Source: Saprospiraceae bacterium
GTDB lineage: Bacteria > Bacteroidota > Bacteroidia > Chitinophagales > Saprospiraceae
NCBI GenBank assembly: GCA_020630735.1
Contig: JAHDIP010000010.1
Location: 1 to 56,629, forward strand
Direction: 5' to 3'
DNA: 56,629 nt
The notes beneath the pieces are model-generated. The model was not told the origin of the DNA. It made no database searches and saw only the letters and a program-made list of their open reading frames with translations. Made by a program: the position numbers and the translations under genes. Below, one piece after another: positions 15,049 to 24,100 of this stretch; position 1 is the first letter of the stretch, and each line of letters starts with the position of its first letter.

Positions 15049-17873
15049 TGTTTAAAACTATAACAAAACAAGCTATATTTTTTTCCTCATTCGTCCTGTT
15101 TTTAACGATGTTTTATTCTGAAAAAAACTATGCTCAGAATATAGGGGATACTCTTGTTATCTTACAATATGATTCTTTAGGAAAACTTCATTTTCAAAAG
15201 AATGAATTAGATAGTTGTATCTTCTACAATCAACAACTATTAAACATCTTTACAAAAAAAGAGGACTGGGAAAATGTAATCAAGAATGTTAACATGATTG
15301 CTTATTGTCATTATGCAAAAGAAGATATTGACAAAATGGGAGAATGTTTACTAAGCCAAGAAAAGGTTATAGATAAAATATTAGCATTAAAAGGGAGTTA
15401 TTCTTCCTTGCTAATGAAGTACTGGAACCTTCTAGCGACATACTATTTTAAAACAGGTAATCTTAGTCAAAAAATAAACTATAATAAAAAAGCACTCGGA
15501 GTTTTAGAAAATAAAGCACAACCAGATTCGATTAAATTAGCCGTTTTATATCAAAATCTAGCTATAGATTATCAAGCATTAAAAGATCATAAAACAGCTT
15601 TAGATTATTCTTTGAAAGGACTCTACATTTATCGTCCCCGAGGAGATCGAAAAGAAACTGAATTAGATTCACTGGCTTTTATCAATACGATAGCTACGCA
15701 ATATGCAGAATTAAAAGATATAGAAAAGGCAAACTATTATTTTAAAGAAGCTTTAAGGTTTCTTAGAAAAAACAGCGCTTTTGGATCTATTCAAAAAATA
15801 GAATTAACAGCTTTTTTGAATCTGAAAAAATACTTTCCTGAATCAGAGTTAGATTTATTAATAAGTGAATACCTCAATCCTTTTCAAAAATCTATTTTTT
15901 TAAAACGAACAAGCGATTACTATCTTACTAGGGGAGATACCACAGAAGCATTACAATTGCTTAATCAATCACTAAAACTTTGTAAAGATAGTTTAGGGCT
16001 AAAAAGTAGAGGTACAAGTAGTCTTTACCTTGCACTTGGTGATTTTTATAAGATTAAAAAACCTGATCAGGCATTATCATATTACCAAAGAGCCTTAACT
16101 TCGATCGTTTGGGATTTTAATGATAGTATAGATGTCTCAAAAAATCCAACGATTAACCAAGTTACGTATTCCAAAATAGATTTGTTTGAAATATTAAAAG
16201 CTAAGGCAGAAACATTAAAACAATTAGGTCGGTTTGATATAGCTTTAAAAACTTATGAACGTTCGATCGAAACAATGGAAGATATTCGGCAAAATTATAT
16301 TGCCGAAAGTTCAAAACTAATGCTACAAGAAAAAGGCTTAGAATTATTTGAAGATGCAATTGAGGTCGCTATACAATTAGGAGAAAATGAAAAAGCTTTG
16401 GTCTTCTCTGAACAAAGTAAAGTAGCGTTGCTACAAGAAGTTGTTCAAGATAGCAAAGCCAAAATGTTTGCTTCTATACCTGAGGTTTTTCTAGAAAAAG
16501 AAAAACAACTAAAAGAAGAACGAGGAGTTTTAGAACGACAACTATATGCCGCTCAAGAGAAAAACGATACTTCAGAAGTCCTTCAGTTAAATAACGAATT
16601 ATTTACGCTTAGTAGAACATACACGATTTTTAAAGAAAATTTACTAAACGATTTTCCTGAATATCATAACTTGAAATATCAGGAAGAACAGGTCAGTTTA
16701 ATTAAACTTCAAGAAAAACTAAAAGAGAATCAAAGTATCATCGAGTACTTTTATGGCGAAAAACAGATGTATACGTTTGTCATTCGGAATGACCGCTTAG
16801 AGGTGTTAGCAGTTCCAACTGATGGAAAACTGATGCAGGATATCAAATCCTTTAGAAACTTGGTTAGAGAAATATCAACAGATATTACCTACTATAAAAG
16901 TTTTACGAATACACTTTATGGATTATATACAAAATTGCTTGAACCCACTTTACCTTTCCTAGATGGTGTAGAAGAAATAACAATTATTCCAGATGGGGCA
17001 ATCTCCTATATTCCTTTTCAAGCATTAATAAAATATCCAGTTGCAGGGACAATTAAAAAAAATCGTTACGATACACTACATTATTTGGTAAATGATTACT
17101 GTTTTGATTATGTATACTCCTCAACCTTATCTACGACTTTTGAGGAATTGAAAGTAGATCATCATCGTTCAAATTTTGGCGGCTTTGCTCCTGTTTTTGA
17201 TGCCTCTAGAAGTAATGAAAAACTAGAGGAACTCAAATATAGTTTAAAAGAAGTTACAATTATTGATTCTATATTAGGAGGACAATCCTATTTGAAAGAA
17301 GCAGCTACCCGAAGCAACTTTAAGAAAGATATCAACCAACATAAAATTATCCACCTGTCCACACATACGTCTATAGACGATCAAAATCCAATGAATAGCG
17401 AAATTCATTTTATTGATAGTTCATTGACGATTAGTGAAATTTATGGCTTACCGATACAAGCACGTTTAACAGTATTGAGTGCTTGCGAAACAGGTGTCGG
17501 CGAACTAAAAAGAGGAGAAGGTATTATGAGTTTAGCGAGAGCCTTTACCTATGCTGGTTGTCCAAGTATCTTTACCAGTCTTTGGAGTGTGAGCGATGAA
17601 GAAACGGCTGGTTTGATGATCAATTTTTATGAAAATTTACATCAAGGAAAAGAGCAACACAGAGCCTTACACACGGCACAACAAAATTATTTAAGCAACA
17701 TCCAATTTTCGGAAAAAGCGCATCCTTTTTATTGGTCAGGATTTATTCATATAGGACAACAAGATGCCCTCTTTAATAATATATCATCGAACAATTGGTA
17801 TTGGATTGGATTTATAGGAATATTATTACTAGTTGGTTTATCTTTTTGGAAAAAAAAAGCCGCTTTAAACTAA
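15048..17873 (+). CDS. TPR and CHAT (caspase-like) domain protein
   Basis: Protein of 941 residues. An N-terminal signal sequence (to about residue 30) and a C-terminal membrane helix at about 916-935 followed by KKKAALN suggest that the body lies in the periplasm and is anchored by its tail. About residues 35-450 are TPR-type repeats (LQNLAIDYQALKDHKTALDYSLKGL, ALGDFYKIKKPDQALSYYQRAL). About 640-910 is a CHAT domain with the cysteine-protease dyad His773 (HLSTHTS) and Cys813 (LSACETG), and the conserved RGEGIMSLARAF and SLWSVSDEETA. CHAT proteins are clan CD peptidases; some cleave specific partner proteins. The substrate here is unknown. Its place at the end of the exported-protein cassette beside a sigma/anti-sigma pair suggests a sensing or cleavage role, which is inference. 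Confidence 0.88.
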   Translation: MFKTITKQAIFFSSFVLFLTMFYSEKNYAQNIGDTLVILQYDSLGKLHFQKNELDSCIFYNQQLLNIFTKKEDWENVIKNVNMIAYCHYAKEDIDKMGECLLSQEKVIDKILALKGSYSSLLMKYWNLLATYYFKTGNLSQKINYNKKALGVLENKAQPDSIKLAVLYQNLAIDYQALKDHKTALDYSLKGLYIYRPRGDRKETELDSLAFINTIATQYAELKDIEKANYYFKEALRFLRKNSAFGSIQKIELTAFLNLKKYFPESELDLLISEYLNPFQKSIFLKRTSDYYLTRGDTTEALQLLNQSLKLCKDSLGLKSRGTSSLYLALGDFYKIKKPDQALSYYQRALTSIVWDFNDSIDVSKNPTINQVTYSKIDLFEILKAKAETLKQLGRFDIALKTYERSIETMEDIRQNYIAESSKLMLQEKGLELFEDAIEVAIQLGENEKALVFSEQSKVALLQEVVQDSKAKMFASIPEVFLEKEKQLKEERGVLERQLYAAQEKNDTSEVLQLNNELFTLSRTYTIFKENLLNDFPEYHNLKYQEEQVSLIKLQEKLKENQSIIEYFYGEKQMYTFVIRNDRLEVLAVPTDGKLMQDIKSFRNLVREISTDITYYKSFTNTLYGLYTKLLEPTLPFLDGVEEITIIPDGAISYIPFQALIKYPVAGTIKKNRYDTLHYLVNDYCFDYVYSSTLSTTFEELKVDHHRSNFGGFAPVFDASRSNEKLEELKYSLKEVTIIDSILGGQSYLKEAATRSNFKKDINQHKIIHLSTHTSIDDQNPMNSEIHFIDSSLTISEIYGLPIQARLTVLSACETGVGELKRGEGIMSLARAFTYAGCPSIFTSLWSVSDEETAGLMINFYENLHQGKEQHRALHTAQQNYLSNIQFSEKAHPFYWSGFIHIGQQDALFNNISSNNWYWIGFIGILLLVGLSFWKKKAALN

Positions 17874-17881
17874 AGCGGCTT
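17857..17881 (+). terminator. Terminator hairpin overlapping CHAT stop codon
   Basis: AAGCCGCTTTA and TAAAGCGGCTT form an 11-bp stem. The TAA stop codon begins in the loop and lies partly in the right arm. The preceding A-tract and following TCTC suggest function mainly on the minus strand or as a bidirectional stop. Confidence 0.6.
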
Positions 17882-18099
17882 CTCTAAGAGTCGTAAGTAT
17901 CTAGACTTAAATAGTCGTTATTTTTGATGTGACTATATTTTCATTGTGCAAGGCAAAAATTCTTTGCATAGCCTAGCTCTGGAAATAATTTTTAACGCAG
18001 TAAAATGGAAAAAGAGTCCATCATAAAATGCGTCGAATATTTAGTGCTAGTTACTTGTATATTTAACTATATGGATTAGTCGTTGTTGTGCAATCGTTT

Positions 18100-18417
18100 T
18101 TAGTGCTTACGAACTTTTCTATTATTTGCAGCTCTAAAAATAGTATGATTAGCTTTTTGTTGCTTTTTGCGAATCACTAATCGTTCTTTAGGCGTTACTA
18201 CACCATCAGCTTTTGCTCGTTTCTTAGCAACCGTTATTGTTCTCTTATCTTTTTTAATTTTAACCGCTTCGGCTTTTGTGATGGTACCTTTCTTTATTCC
18301 GTTTTGTACATATTTCTTTTTCTTAATCTTAACTGGAGCAGGCTGCGCTATTTGAGCTTGCATTGTAAATGTAATTGCGAATAAAAAGAAGCCTAACATT
18401 AATATCTTGTTTCTCAT
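18100..18417 (-). CDS. Small exported basic protein, function unknown
   Basis: A 105-residue protein with a signal peptide (MRNKILMLGFFLFAITFTMQAQ) and a highly basic, Lys-rich mature part containing PVKIKKKKYVQNGIKKGTI and TPKERLVIRKKQQKAN. About one third of the mature residues are Lys or Arg. The KKGTITKAEAVKI and KADGVVTPKERLVI stretches look like two weak repeats of an EF-hand-like or helix-turn-helix unit (GxITxxE). I do not recognise a family. It may bind nucleic acid, polyanion or cell-surface polysaccharide outside the cytoplasm; that is a guess from charge. It is isolated, about 220 bases from the convergent CHAT gene. Confidence 0.65.
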   Translation of the reverse strand: MRNKILMLGFFLFAITFTMQAQIAQPAPVKIKKKKYVQNGIKKGTITKAEAVKIKKDKRTITVAKKRAKADGVVTPKERLVIRKKQQKANHTIFRAANNRKVRKH

Positions 18418-18782
18418 GACGATTATAATTTTAGTTTGAAAATAATTGGTTTTGCTATTTAGACGAGCTAAAATTAGGGAGGTTTAAAAATGCTTTCTTT
18501 TTTAAAACTTGTTTAACAAAAAGTACGTATACCCGTTAAAGGAATCTTAATTTTGAGCATATATACAGGAAATTTAACAGCTATAACCAACTATTTTATG
18601 ATGTAAAAAAAATAGTTGAGGTAAATTCCCTTTGCAAAACATTGCTAAGTGTATAGTCAAAATTAAAATTAGAAGCTCAATCATAACACTCGCTGTTTCA
18701 CCATAGATCATATAGATTTGAGCAAATTTTTATTTTCATTATAATTTTCACTTTAATTTATCCAAACACTTACCTTTGTCGT
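18418..18782. other. Intergenic region before mce
   Basis: A 365-base AT-rich gap. No credible gene or long repeat is seen. The -7 box at 18771-18778 for the epimerase gene is the only recognisable signal. Confidence 0.5.
18771..18778 (+). promoter_or_regulatory. Bacteroidota -7 box of mce, near-leaderless
   Basis: TACCTTTG fits TAnnTTTG and ends five bases before the ATG at 18783. If used, transcription would start at or next to the start codon. No good -33 TTTG is present at the expected distance. Confidence 0.5.
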
Positions 18783-19187
18783 ATGATAAGATTAGAACAC
18801 ATCGGTATAGCAGTAAAAGACCTTAAATCTGCAAATACCTTATATAAACAGCTTTTAGGAAAAAGACACTATAAAACAGAAGAAGTAGCTTCTGAGCATG
18901 TTATTACTTCTTTTTTCAAAACGGGACAATCAAAAATAGAATTATTAGAAGCTACAAGTCCTGAAAGTGCCATTGCAAGATTTATAGAAAAACGAGGTGA
19001 GGGTATCCATCACATTGCTTTCGAAGTAGAAGACATCGAAGTAGAAATGGAACGACTTAAGGAAGAAGGTTTTAGACTACTCAACGAAAAACCAAAACGA
19101 GGTGCAGATAATAAACTCGTTTGCTTTGTGCATCCAAAATCTGCCAATGGTGTGCTTGTAGAACTTTGCCAATCAATAAAGGAATAA
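18783..19187 (+). CDS. mce: Methylmalonyl-CoA epimerase
   Basis: Interconverts (2R)- and (2S)-methylmalonyl-CoA, linking methylmalonyl-CoA mutase with propionyl-CoA metabolism in the cytoplasm. The 134 residues form one VOC-fold domain of the usual length. The metal and catalytic positions are seen in LEHIGIAV (His6), GEGIHHIAFEV and GVLVELCQ (Glu near residue 128). The KSANGVLVELC ending is typical for the family. The mutase genes are not in the window. The gene appears to stand alone, with a TAnnTTTG box directly in front. Confidence 0.93.
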   Translation: MIRLEHIGIAVKDLKSANTLYKQLLGKRHYKTEEVASEHVITSFFKTGQSKIELLEATSPESAIARFIEKRGEGIHHIAFEVEDIEVEMERLKEEGFRLLNEKPKRGADNKLVCFVHPKSANGVLVELCQSIKE

Positions 19188-19207
19188 AGATGTAGAGGGC
19201 TTTGAAT

Positions 19208-19375
19208 TATTGCAAAAGAATAATCTGAATAAAAAATCAAATCGCTAGTCGAAGTTTTTAACTTCGACTTAATATTTGCGCCGTTTTTAACGGCATCTTT
19301 TGCAAGATGCACAACTCTAGATAAGCTGCTAAAATTATCAATGACCAAAAAACATTTTGGCTTCAAGATAATTCG
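19208..19375. repeat. Degraded copy of MITE-like repeat (copy 1)
   Basis: Shares the block TAATATTTGCGCCGTTTT followed by AACGGCATCTTTTGCAAG (19269-19305) with the copies around 20.9 and 25.1 kb. It has a different core: a GTCGAAGTT/AACTTCGAC hairpin (19248-19256 and 19260-19268) in place of the ~55-base core of the other copies. A shared CAAAA-TTTTGG-TTCA segment at 19343-19367 extends into the ORF upstream of the permease start. Ends are approximate. Confidence 0.6.
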
Positions 19376-19391
19376 AAATGATAACCATCAT

Positions 19392-20171
19392 ATGGACCCA
19401 ATATATTATGTCATCGCTATTGTAGGAGCAGCTTTCGCTGGAGCAATCAACACCTTTGCAGGAAATGGTTCAGCGATTACCTTGACGATTCTTACGGAGA
19501 TATTGCAGCTTCCTCCTAATATGGCAAATGGGACAAATCGGGTTGGTATTTTTTCTCAATGCACTGCTGGAAGTTACGTTTTTTATAAAAACGGAAAGCT
19601 TGATGTTCGAGGTAGTTTAGCGTATATCATCCCAACCATTATTGGTGCTATACTAGGAGTTTTAGTCGCTGTTCAAGTGAGCAATGAGCAATTCAAGTCA
19701 GTATTTAGTTTTTTGATGGTAGGAATGCTTTTTGTTATTTTGGTCAAGCCCAAACGTTGGCTCAAGCCTGCTAAAGAAAAACGACAAACAAATCTAATGC
19801 TTATTATTCCTGCTTTTTTAGCCTTAGGATTTTATGGCGGGTTCATCCAAATGGGAATGGGCGTTTTTTTCTTAGCAGCAATGGTACTAGGAGCAAAATA
19901 CAATATTACAGAAAGTAATGCAGTCAAAACTTTTGTAGTTGGTGTCTATACGATATTAGTCATTGCGATCTTTCAGTGGAAAGGATTGATTGATTGGAAA
20001 ATGGGCTTAATCATGGCGTTTGGTCAGACTATAGGAGGATGGCTTGCGGCTACTTATGCTTCCAAATATCCGAAAGCAGATTTGTGGGCCTATCGTTTAT
20101 TGGTAGTCGTAGTTATTTTTGCAGTAGTCAAGTTGTTTGGATTACATAAGTTTATCTTTGGATTATTCTAA
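19392..20171 (+). CDS. TauE/SafE family sulfite or anion exporter
   Basis: Integral membrane permease of 259 residues and about eight helices. The family moves sulfite, sulfoacetate or related organic anions across the inner membrane, but members are diverse. Family marks are the N-terminal GAAFAGAINTFAGNGSAITL, the loop NGTNRVGIF, and the second-half ALGFYGGFIQMGMGVFFLAA and GGWLAATYASK. The ATG at 19392 was preferred to 19341, because the first 17 codons of the longer frame fall in the degraded repeat copy and add a charged tail not seen in the family. No neighbouring sulfur genes point to the substrate. Confidence 0.86.
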   Translation: MDPIYYVIAIVGAAFAGAINTFAGNGSAITLTILTEILQLPPNMANGTNRVGIFSQCTAGSYVFYKNGKLDVRGSLAYIIPTIIGAILGVLVAVQVSNEQFKSVFSFLMVGMLFVILVKPKRWLKPAKEKRQTNLMLIIPAFLALGFYGGFIQMGMGVFFLAAMVLGAKYNITESNAVKTFVVGVYTILVIAIFQWKGLIDWKMGLIMAFGQTIGGWLAATYASKYPKADLWAYRLLVVVVIFAVVKLFGLHKFIFGLF

Positions 20172-20777
20172 ATAAAAAAGCTGCCAAAAGACAGCTCATA
20201 GTTTTCATAGCTTTTTTTAAGAAAAAAAGGGGAGGGAACAATTCGTTAAAAGTTCCCTTCCGACCTACTAGTGTGTATAGGAGTAAAATTTTTATAATTG
20301 GAAATTATTAATCAGTAGGAGTGGAGTATTTTGAAATCCCTAAAACTTAAGTCAAAGATAAGTCAGTACGATTGTTGCTTAAAATTGCTTTATGCCATGC
20401 CTATAAAATTATAGTATAATAAAGGGAAAAGAGAAGCAATAAGGGATGAAACATTAAATCAAGATTAAAATAAGATCGGTAAATGTTTTGTTGAATTATA
20501 TTTTAATTCATAACCGCTGTTTTAATTTATTTTTACTGAAATATGCTTCATTTTGAGCAAAAAACGAAAATTTTAAATTGTTCGCTGGAAAATGGTTTTA
20601 TAACCCATTACATACCAGTTCTTTATGTTGTTGTTAGAGTGACTTTTATTTGGAAATAGCCCCTTTTTGTCATTGCTAAGCGTCATAAAAAGCAGCATCT
20701 TTGTATTATACAATTCCCCAAATAATCTACACTTCAATCGTTAGTCCGTCATTTTGAATACATCATATTATGGTTCA
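20172..20777. other. Gene-free region between permease and exoprotein
   Basis: No credible ORF. Besides the terminator at 20173-20220 there is a second hairpin, GGGAGGGAAC (20230-20239) with GTTCCCTTCC (20252-20261), nine of ten pairs. The rest is AT-rich without a recognised signal. Confidence 0.5.
20173..20220 (+). terminator. Terminator-like hairpin after TauE gene
   Basis: A-rich left arm AAAAAAGCT and right arm AGCTTTTTTT flank a small AGCTG/CAGCT stem, directly after the stop codon. The U-tract on the plus-strand RNA suits termination. Confidence 0.6.
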
Positions 20778-21080
20778 TTGACAATTTTTGCAAAAAAAAA
20801 GAAAAACCCAAGCCAAAAGATAAAATCGCTGGTCATTGGCTTAAGCTTGTGTCTGTGACACAAAGAGTGCTGATTTAAACTATGACCCAATATTTGCGCT
20901 GTTTTTAACGGCATCTTTTGCAAGCGTACTAAACGCTAGAAAGGTAGTTGCTCTATCTATACCTACTGGTATTCAGTTTAAGAATCATCATTCGTAGCTA
21001 TCCTTTGATTCTCAGTAGCTTTAATCGATTGATAATCCCAAAACCACTTTGGTTTCAGTATAAAATGCAAAAATTGTCAA
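20778..21080. repeat. MITE-like element with 15-bp terminal inverted repeats (copy 2)
   Basis: A 303-bp segment bounded by TTGACAATTTTTGCA (20778-20792) and its exact complement TGCAAAAATTGTCAA (21066-21080). Inside is a ~56-base core bounded by GGTC and GACC (20831-20886), then a block (20884-20955) that recurs inverted at 25056-25127. It has no coding capacity. It lies 27 bases before the start of the large exoprotein gene and may carry or displace its promoter. Confidence 0.7.
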
Positions 21081-21107
21081 AGAGCCTTATTTTAATACTA
21101 TAGAAAA

Positions 21108-24100
21108 ATGAACAAACTTTTAACTCTACTATTTTGCCTATTCAATACTTTACTAATAGCCCAAGTCAACTATACTGCCAATGACCAGCTCAATCCATAT
21201 AATGGTGTCTTTAGAGCAGGCGTAAATCCTGGTTATTATGGTTCAAATTGGGATGATTTTTATTTGACCGATATTGCAGCAGGTAATGCCGCCGCAGGAA
21301 CACTAGGCTCAGGTATTCGTGCATTTCGAACAACATTACCAGAGTCGATAGCCTTGCAATATGAATACAAAATTTGGACGCCTATCTACAATTATTACCG
21401 ATCATTAGGTTTAGAAGATAATACCTTAGTGGTAGGTTTTGCCCATCCTGATCACAAAGACCCTGTCCAATATTGCTCTGGGATACAAACCGACATGTTT
21501 GCTAATTTGTACGAACCAATTTGGGACGGTGGTTTGAATGGAACGCCTGTTAACGACGAAAATTATTTTGCTCGTTATGTGTATGATTTGGTAAATGCTG
21601 TAGGTGACAATGTGAAATTTTGGGAAATTTGGAACGAACCTGGTTTCGATTATTCTGGTGTGAAAGGTTGGCTAAGTCCAGGTCAACCAGGTAACTGGTG
21701 GGAAAATAATCCTGACCCTTGTGATTACAAATTGCGTGCACCCATTTTCCATTTTATCCGAACAATGCGCATTGCTTACGATGTCATCAAAACGATGTCG
21801 CCAGACGACTATATCGTTTTATCAGGTGTAGGTTACGAAAGCTTTTTAGATGCGGTACTCCGAAATACCGATAACCCTAATAATGGTATTGCTACAGCAG
21901 ACTATCCGCTTGGAGGCGGTGCTTATTTTGATGTTATTGGTTTTCACAACTATCCTCACTTCGATGGAAGTGTTCGTTATTGGGACGGTAATGGATTTGT
22001 ATATACTCGTCATTCTGATGCGGCAGTTGAAGCAGTTTCTACTCGTCAAGGAGTACGTGAAAATCTACTGGCTCAGTATGGTTATGATGGAAATACCTTT
22101 CCCAAAAAACTATGGACGATTACCGAAATAAATGTTCCTCGGAAGGCCTTTGCTGAAGAATTTGGATCGGAAGAATTACAACGCAATTATAACATCAAAA
22201 CGGTTGTTAATGCCATTGATAATGGTATTACACAAACACATTTTTGGGCATTAGGTGAACAAAAATATATTGAAGATGCTACCAACGAATTTGATCTTAT
22301 GGGATTGTATCAACGGCTCAATGATATCGAACCATTCGAACAAGTAATCAATGATGGAGGTATCGCTTACAAAACAGCATCCGATTTATTATTCGGAAAA
22401 ACGAAAGACATCAACCGAACGAATCAGATGAATTTGCCTGCTAGTGTAAAAGGTGGAGCCTACCGAGATGCATCTGGACATTATACTTACGTCCTTTGGG
22501 CAAGAACAACGATAGATAAATCTGAAGCAGCAAATGCTGTATACTCTTTTCCCAGTAGCTTAGGATTAAACGAGTTGAAAAAGAGAGAATGGTTCTACTC
22601 GTATAACCAACAAGAAACCACTATTGCTAGTCAAAATATAAATCTAACAGGAACACCAATTTTTCTAACGTCTAGCGCAACCAATTTAGGAATACTAACT
22701 TTAGTTTGTCCTGCGACGAACGAAATTGAAGCAATGACAACTCAAGATGTAGGCGGAAAGGTAATCACTTTTGATGCACCATTTGCTAGTACAACTTGTC
22801 CTAGTGGTGGTGCTACTGTACAACAGGTATCTACCTTAGGAAGTGGAAGTTTTTTTCCTTTGGGAGTAAGTGTCGTAAATTATAGAGTAACGGATAATTG
22901 TGGAAATGAAGAGCTTTGTTCAATGACGATAAAAATAGCAAGTACAGGTGGTGGTCTTGGTGATTGTAACCCATATCGTTCCGATTATAATTATCGAGGT
23001 ATTTACAAAGGACACAAATACTTGATCTCAAAATCAAAAAAGACTTATGCCGAAGCAGTAGCACAAGCCGCTTCACATGGTGGACAGTTAGTCTCCATTA
23101 ATGATGCAGCGGAAAATGAATTTTTGAAAAATAATATACCCGAGGTTGGCTTTATTGGTTTGTCTGATGAGTTATCAGAAGGCAACTTACAATGGCCAGA
23201 TGGTTCACCCCTTTCGTATACTAATTTTGATAATTGCTCTTGGTGTGGAGTCAATACTGCTGCTAATGACTACTTAGAATTTCATCCGTGGAATGGACAG
23301 TGGAGTTTTGTAGATGCTAACTATGAACAGTATCATATTATGGAGCTGGCTTGTAGCGAAATTACAGCTTGTGGTTGCCCAAGTACCTACGAACCAGTTT
23401 GTGGATCAGATGGCATTACGTATAATAATGCTTGTGAAGCAGAATGTGCTAGTGAATTCAATTACACTTATGGCGACTGTTCTCCTACTAGTGATTGCCC
23501 AAATACGATTGGTGGATACACTTCTCTTGGAGAATACAATGGGCATAAATATTTTCTTTCGAACAATAACAGTAATTGGTTAAACGCACAAGCTGCTGCT
23601 CAATCAAATGGTGGTTACCTCGCCTCTATCAATGATGCAGGCGAAAATACATTTCTTAAAAACAATATTTCTCAAATCGTTTTTATCGGTATCAATGATG
23701 CTTCATCGGAAGGCAATTATCAATGGGCAAGTGGCGAATCAGTTTCTTACCAAAATATAGCAGGAGGAAATAGCTCAAATAATGACTACGGAAATATGAA
23801 TTTCTGGGCAGGATCATGGAGCTTCGAAAGTGCTTTGGTTGAGAGACCATACATAATAGAAATTCCATGTGATGGTGGTGGTGGCTGTACTGACAATGAT
23901 AATGATGGTGTATGTCTCGCCGAAGATTGCGACGATAATAATGCAAACATTCCTGCTCCTGTTGGCTCAACGTGTAATGATGGAAATTCCAATACAACAA
24001 ATGATGTGATACAGGCTGATGGTTGTACTTGTGCTGGTACGCCTGTTGGTGGCGGTTGTAATGTGAATTATACCACTACTTCTAGTAGTATCACGATTAC

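Noticed and set aside
15048-17873. CHAT protein as part of a type III-E CRISPR (craspase) or gasdermin defence system
   Set aside because: No Cas, gasdermin or CRISPR array nearby; the signal peptide and membrane tail place it in the envelope rather than the cytoplasm.
19341-19391. N-terminal extension of the TauE/SafE gene
   Set aside because: These codons lie in the degraded repeat copy and are not like the family N-terminus.
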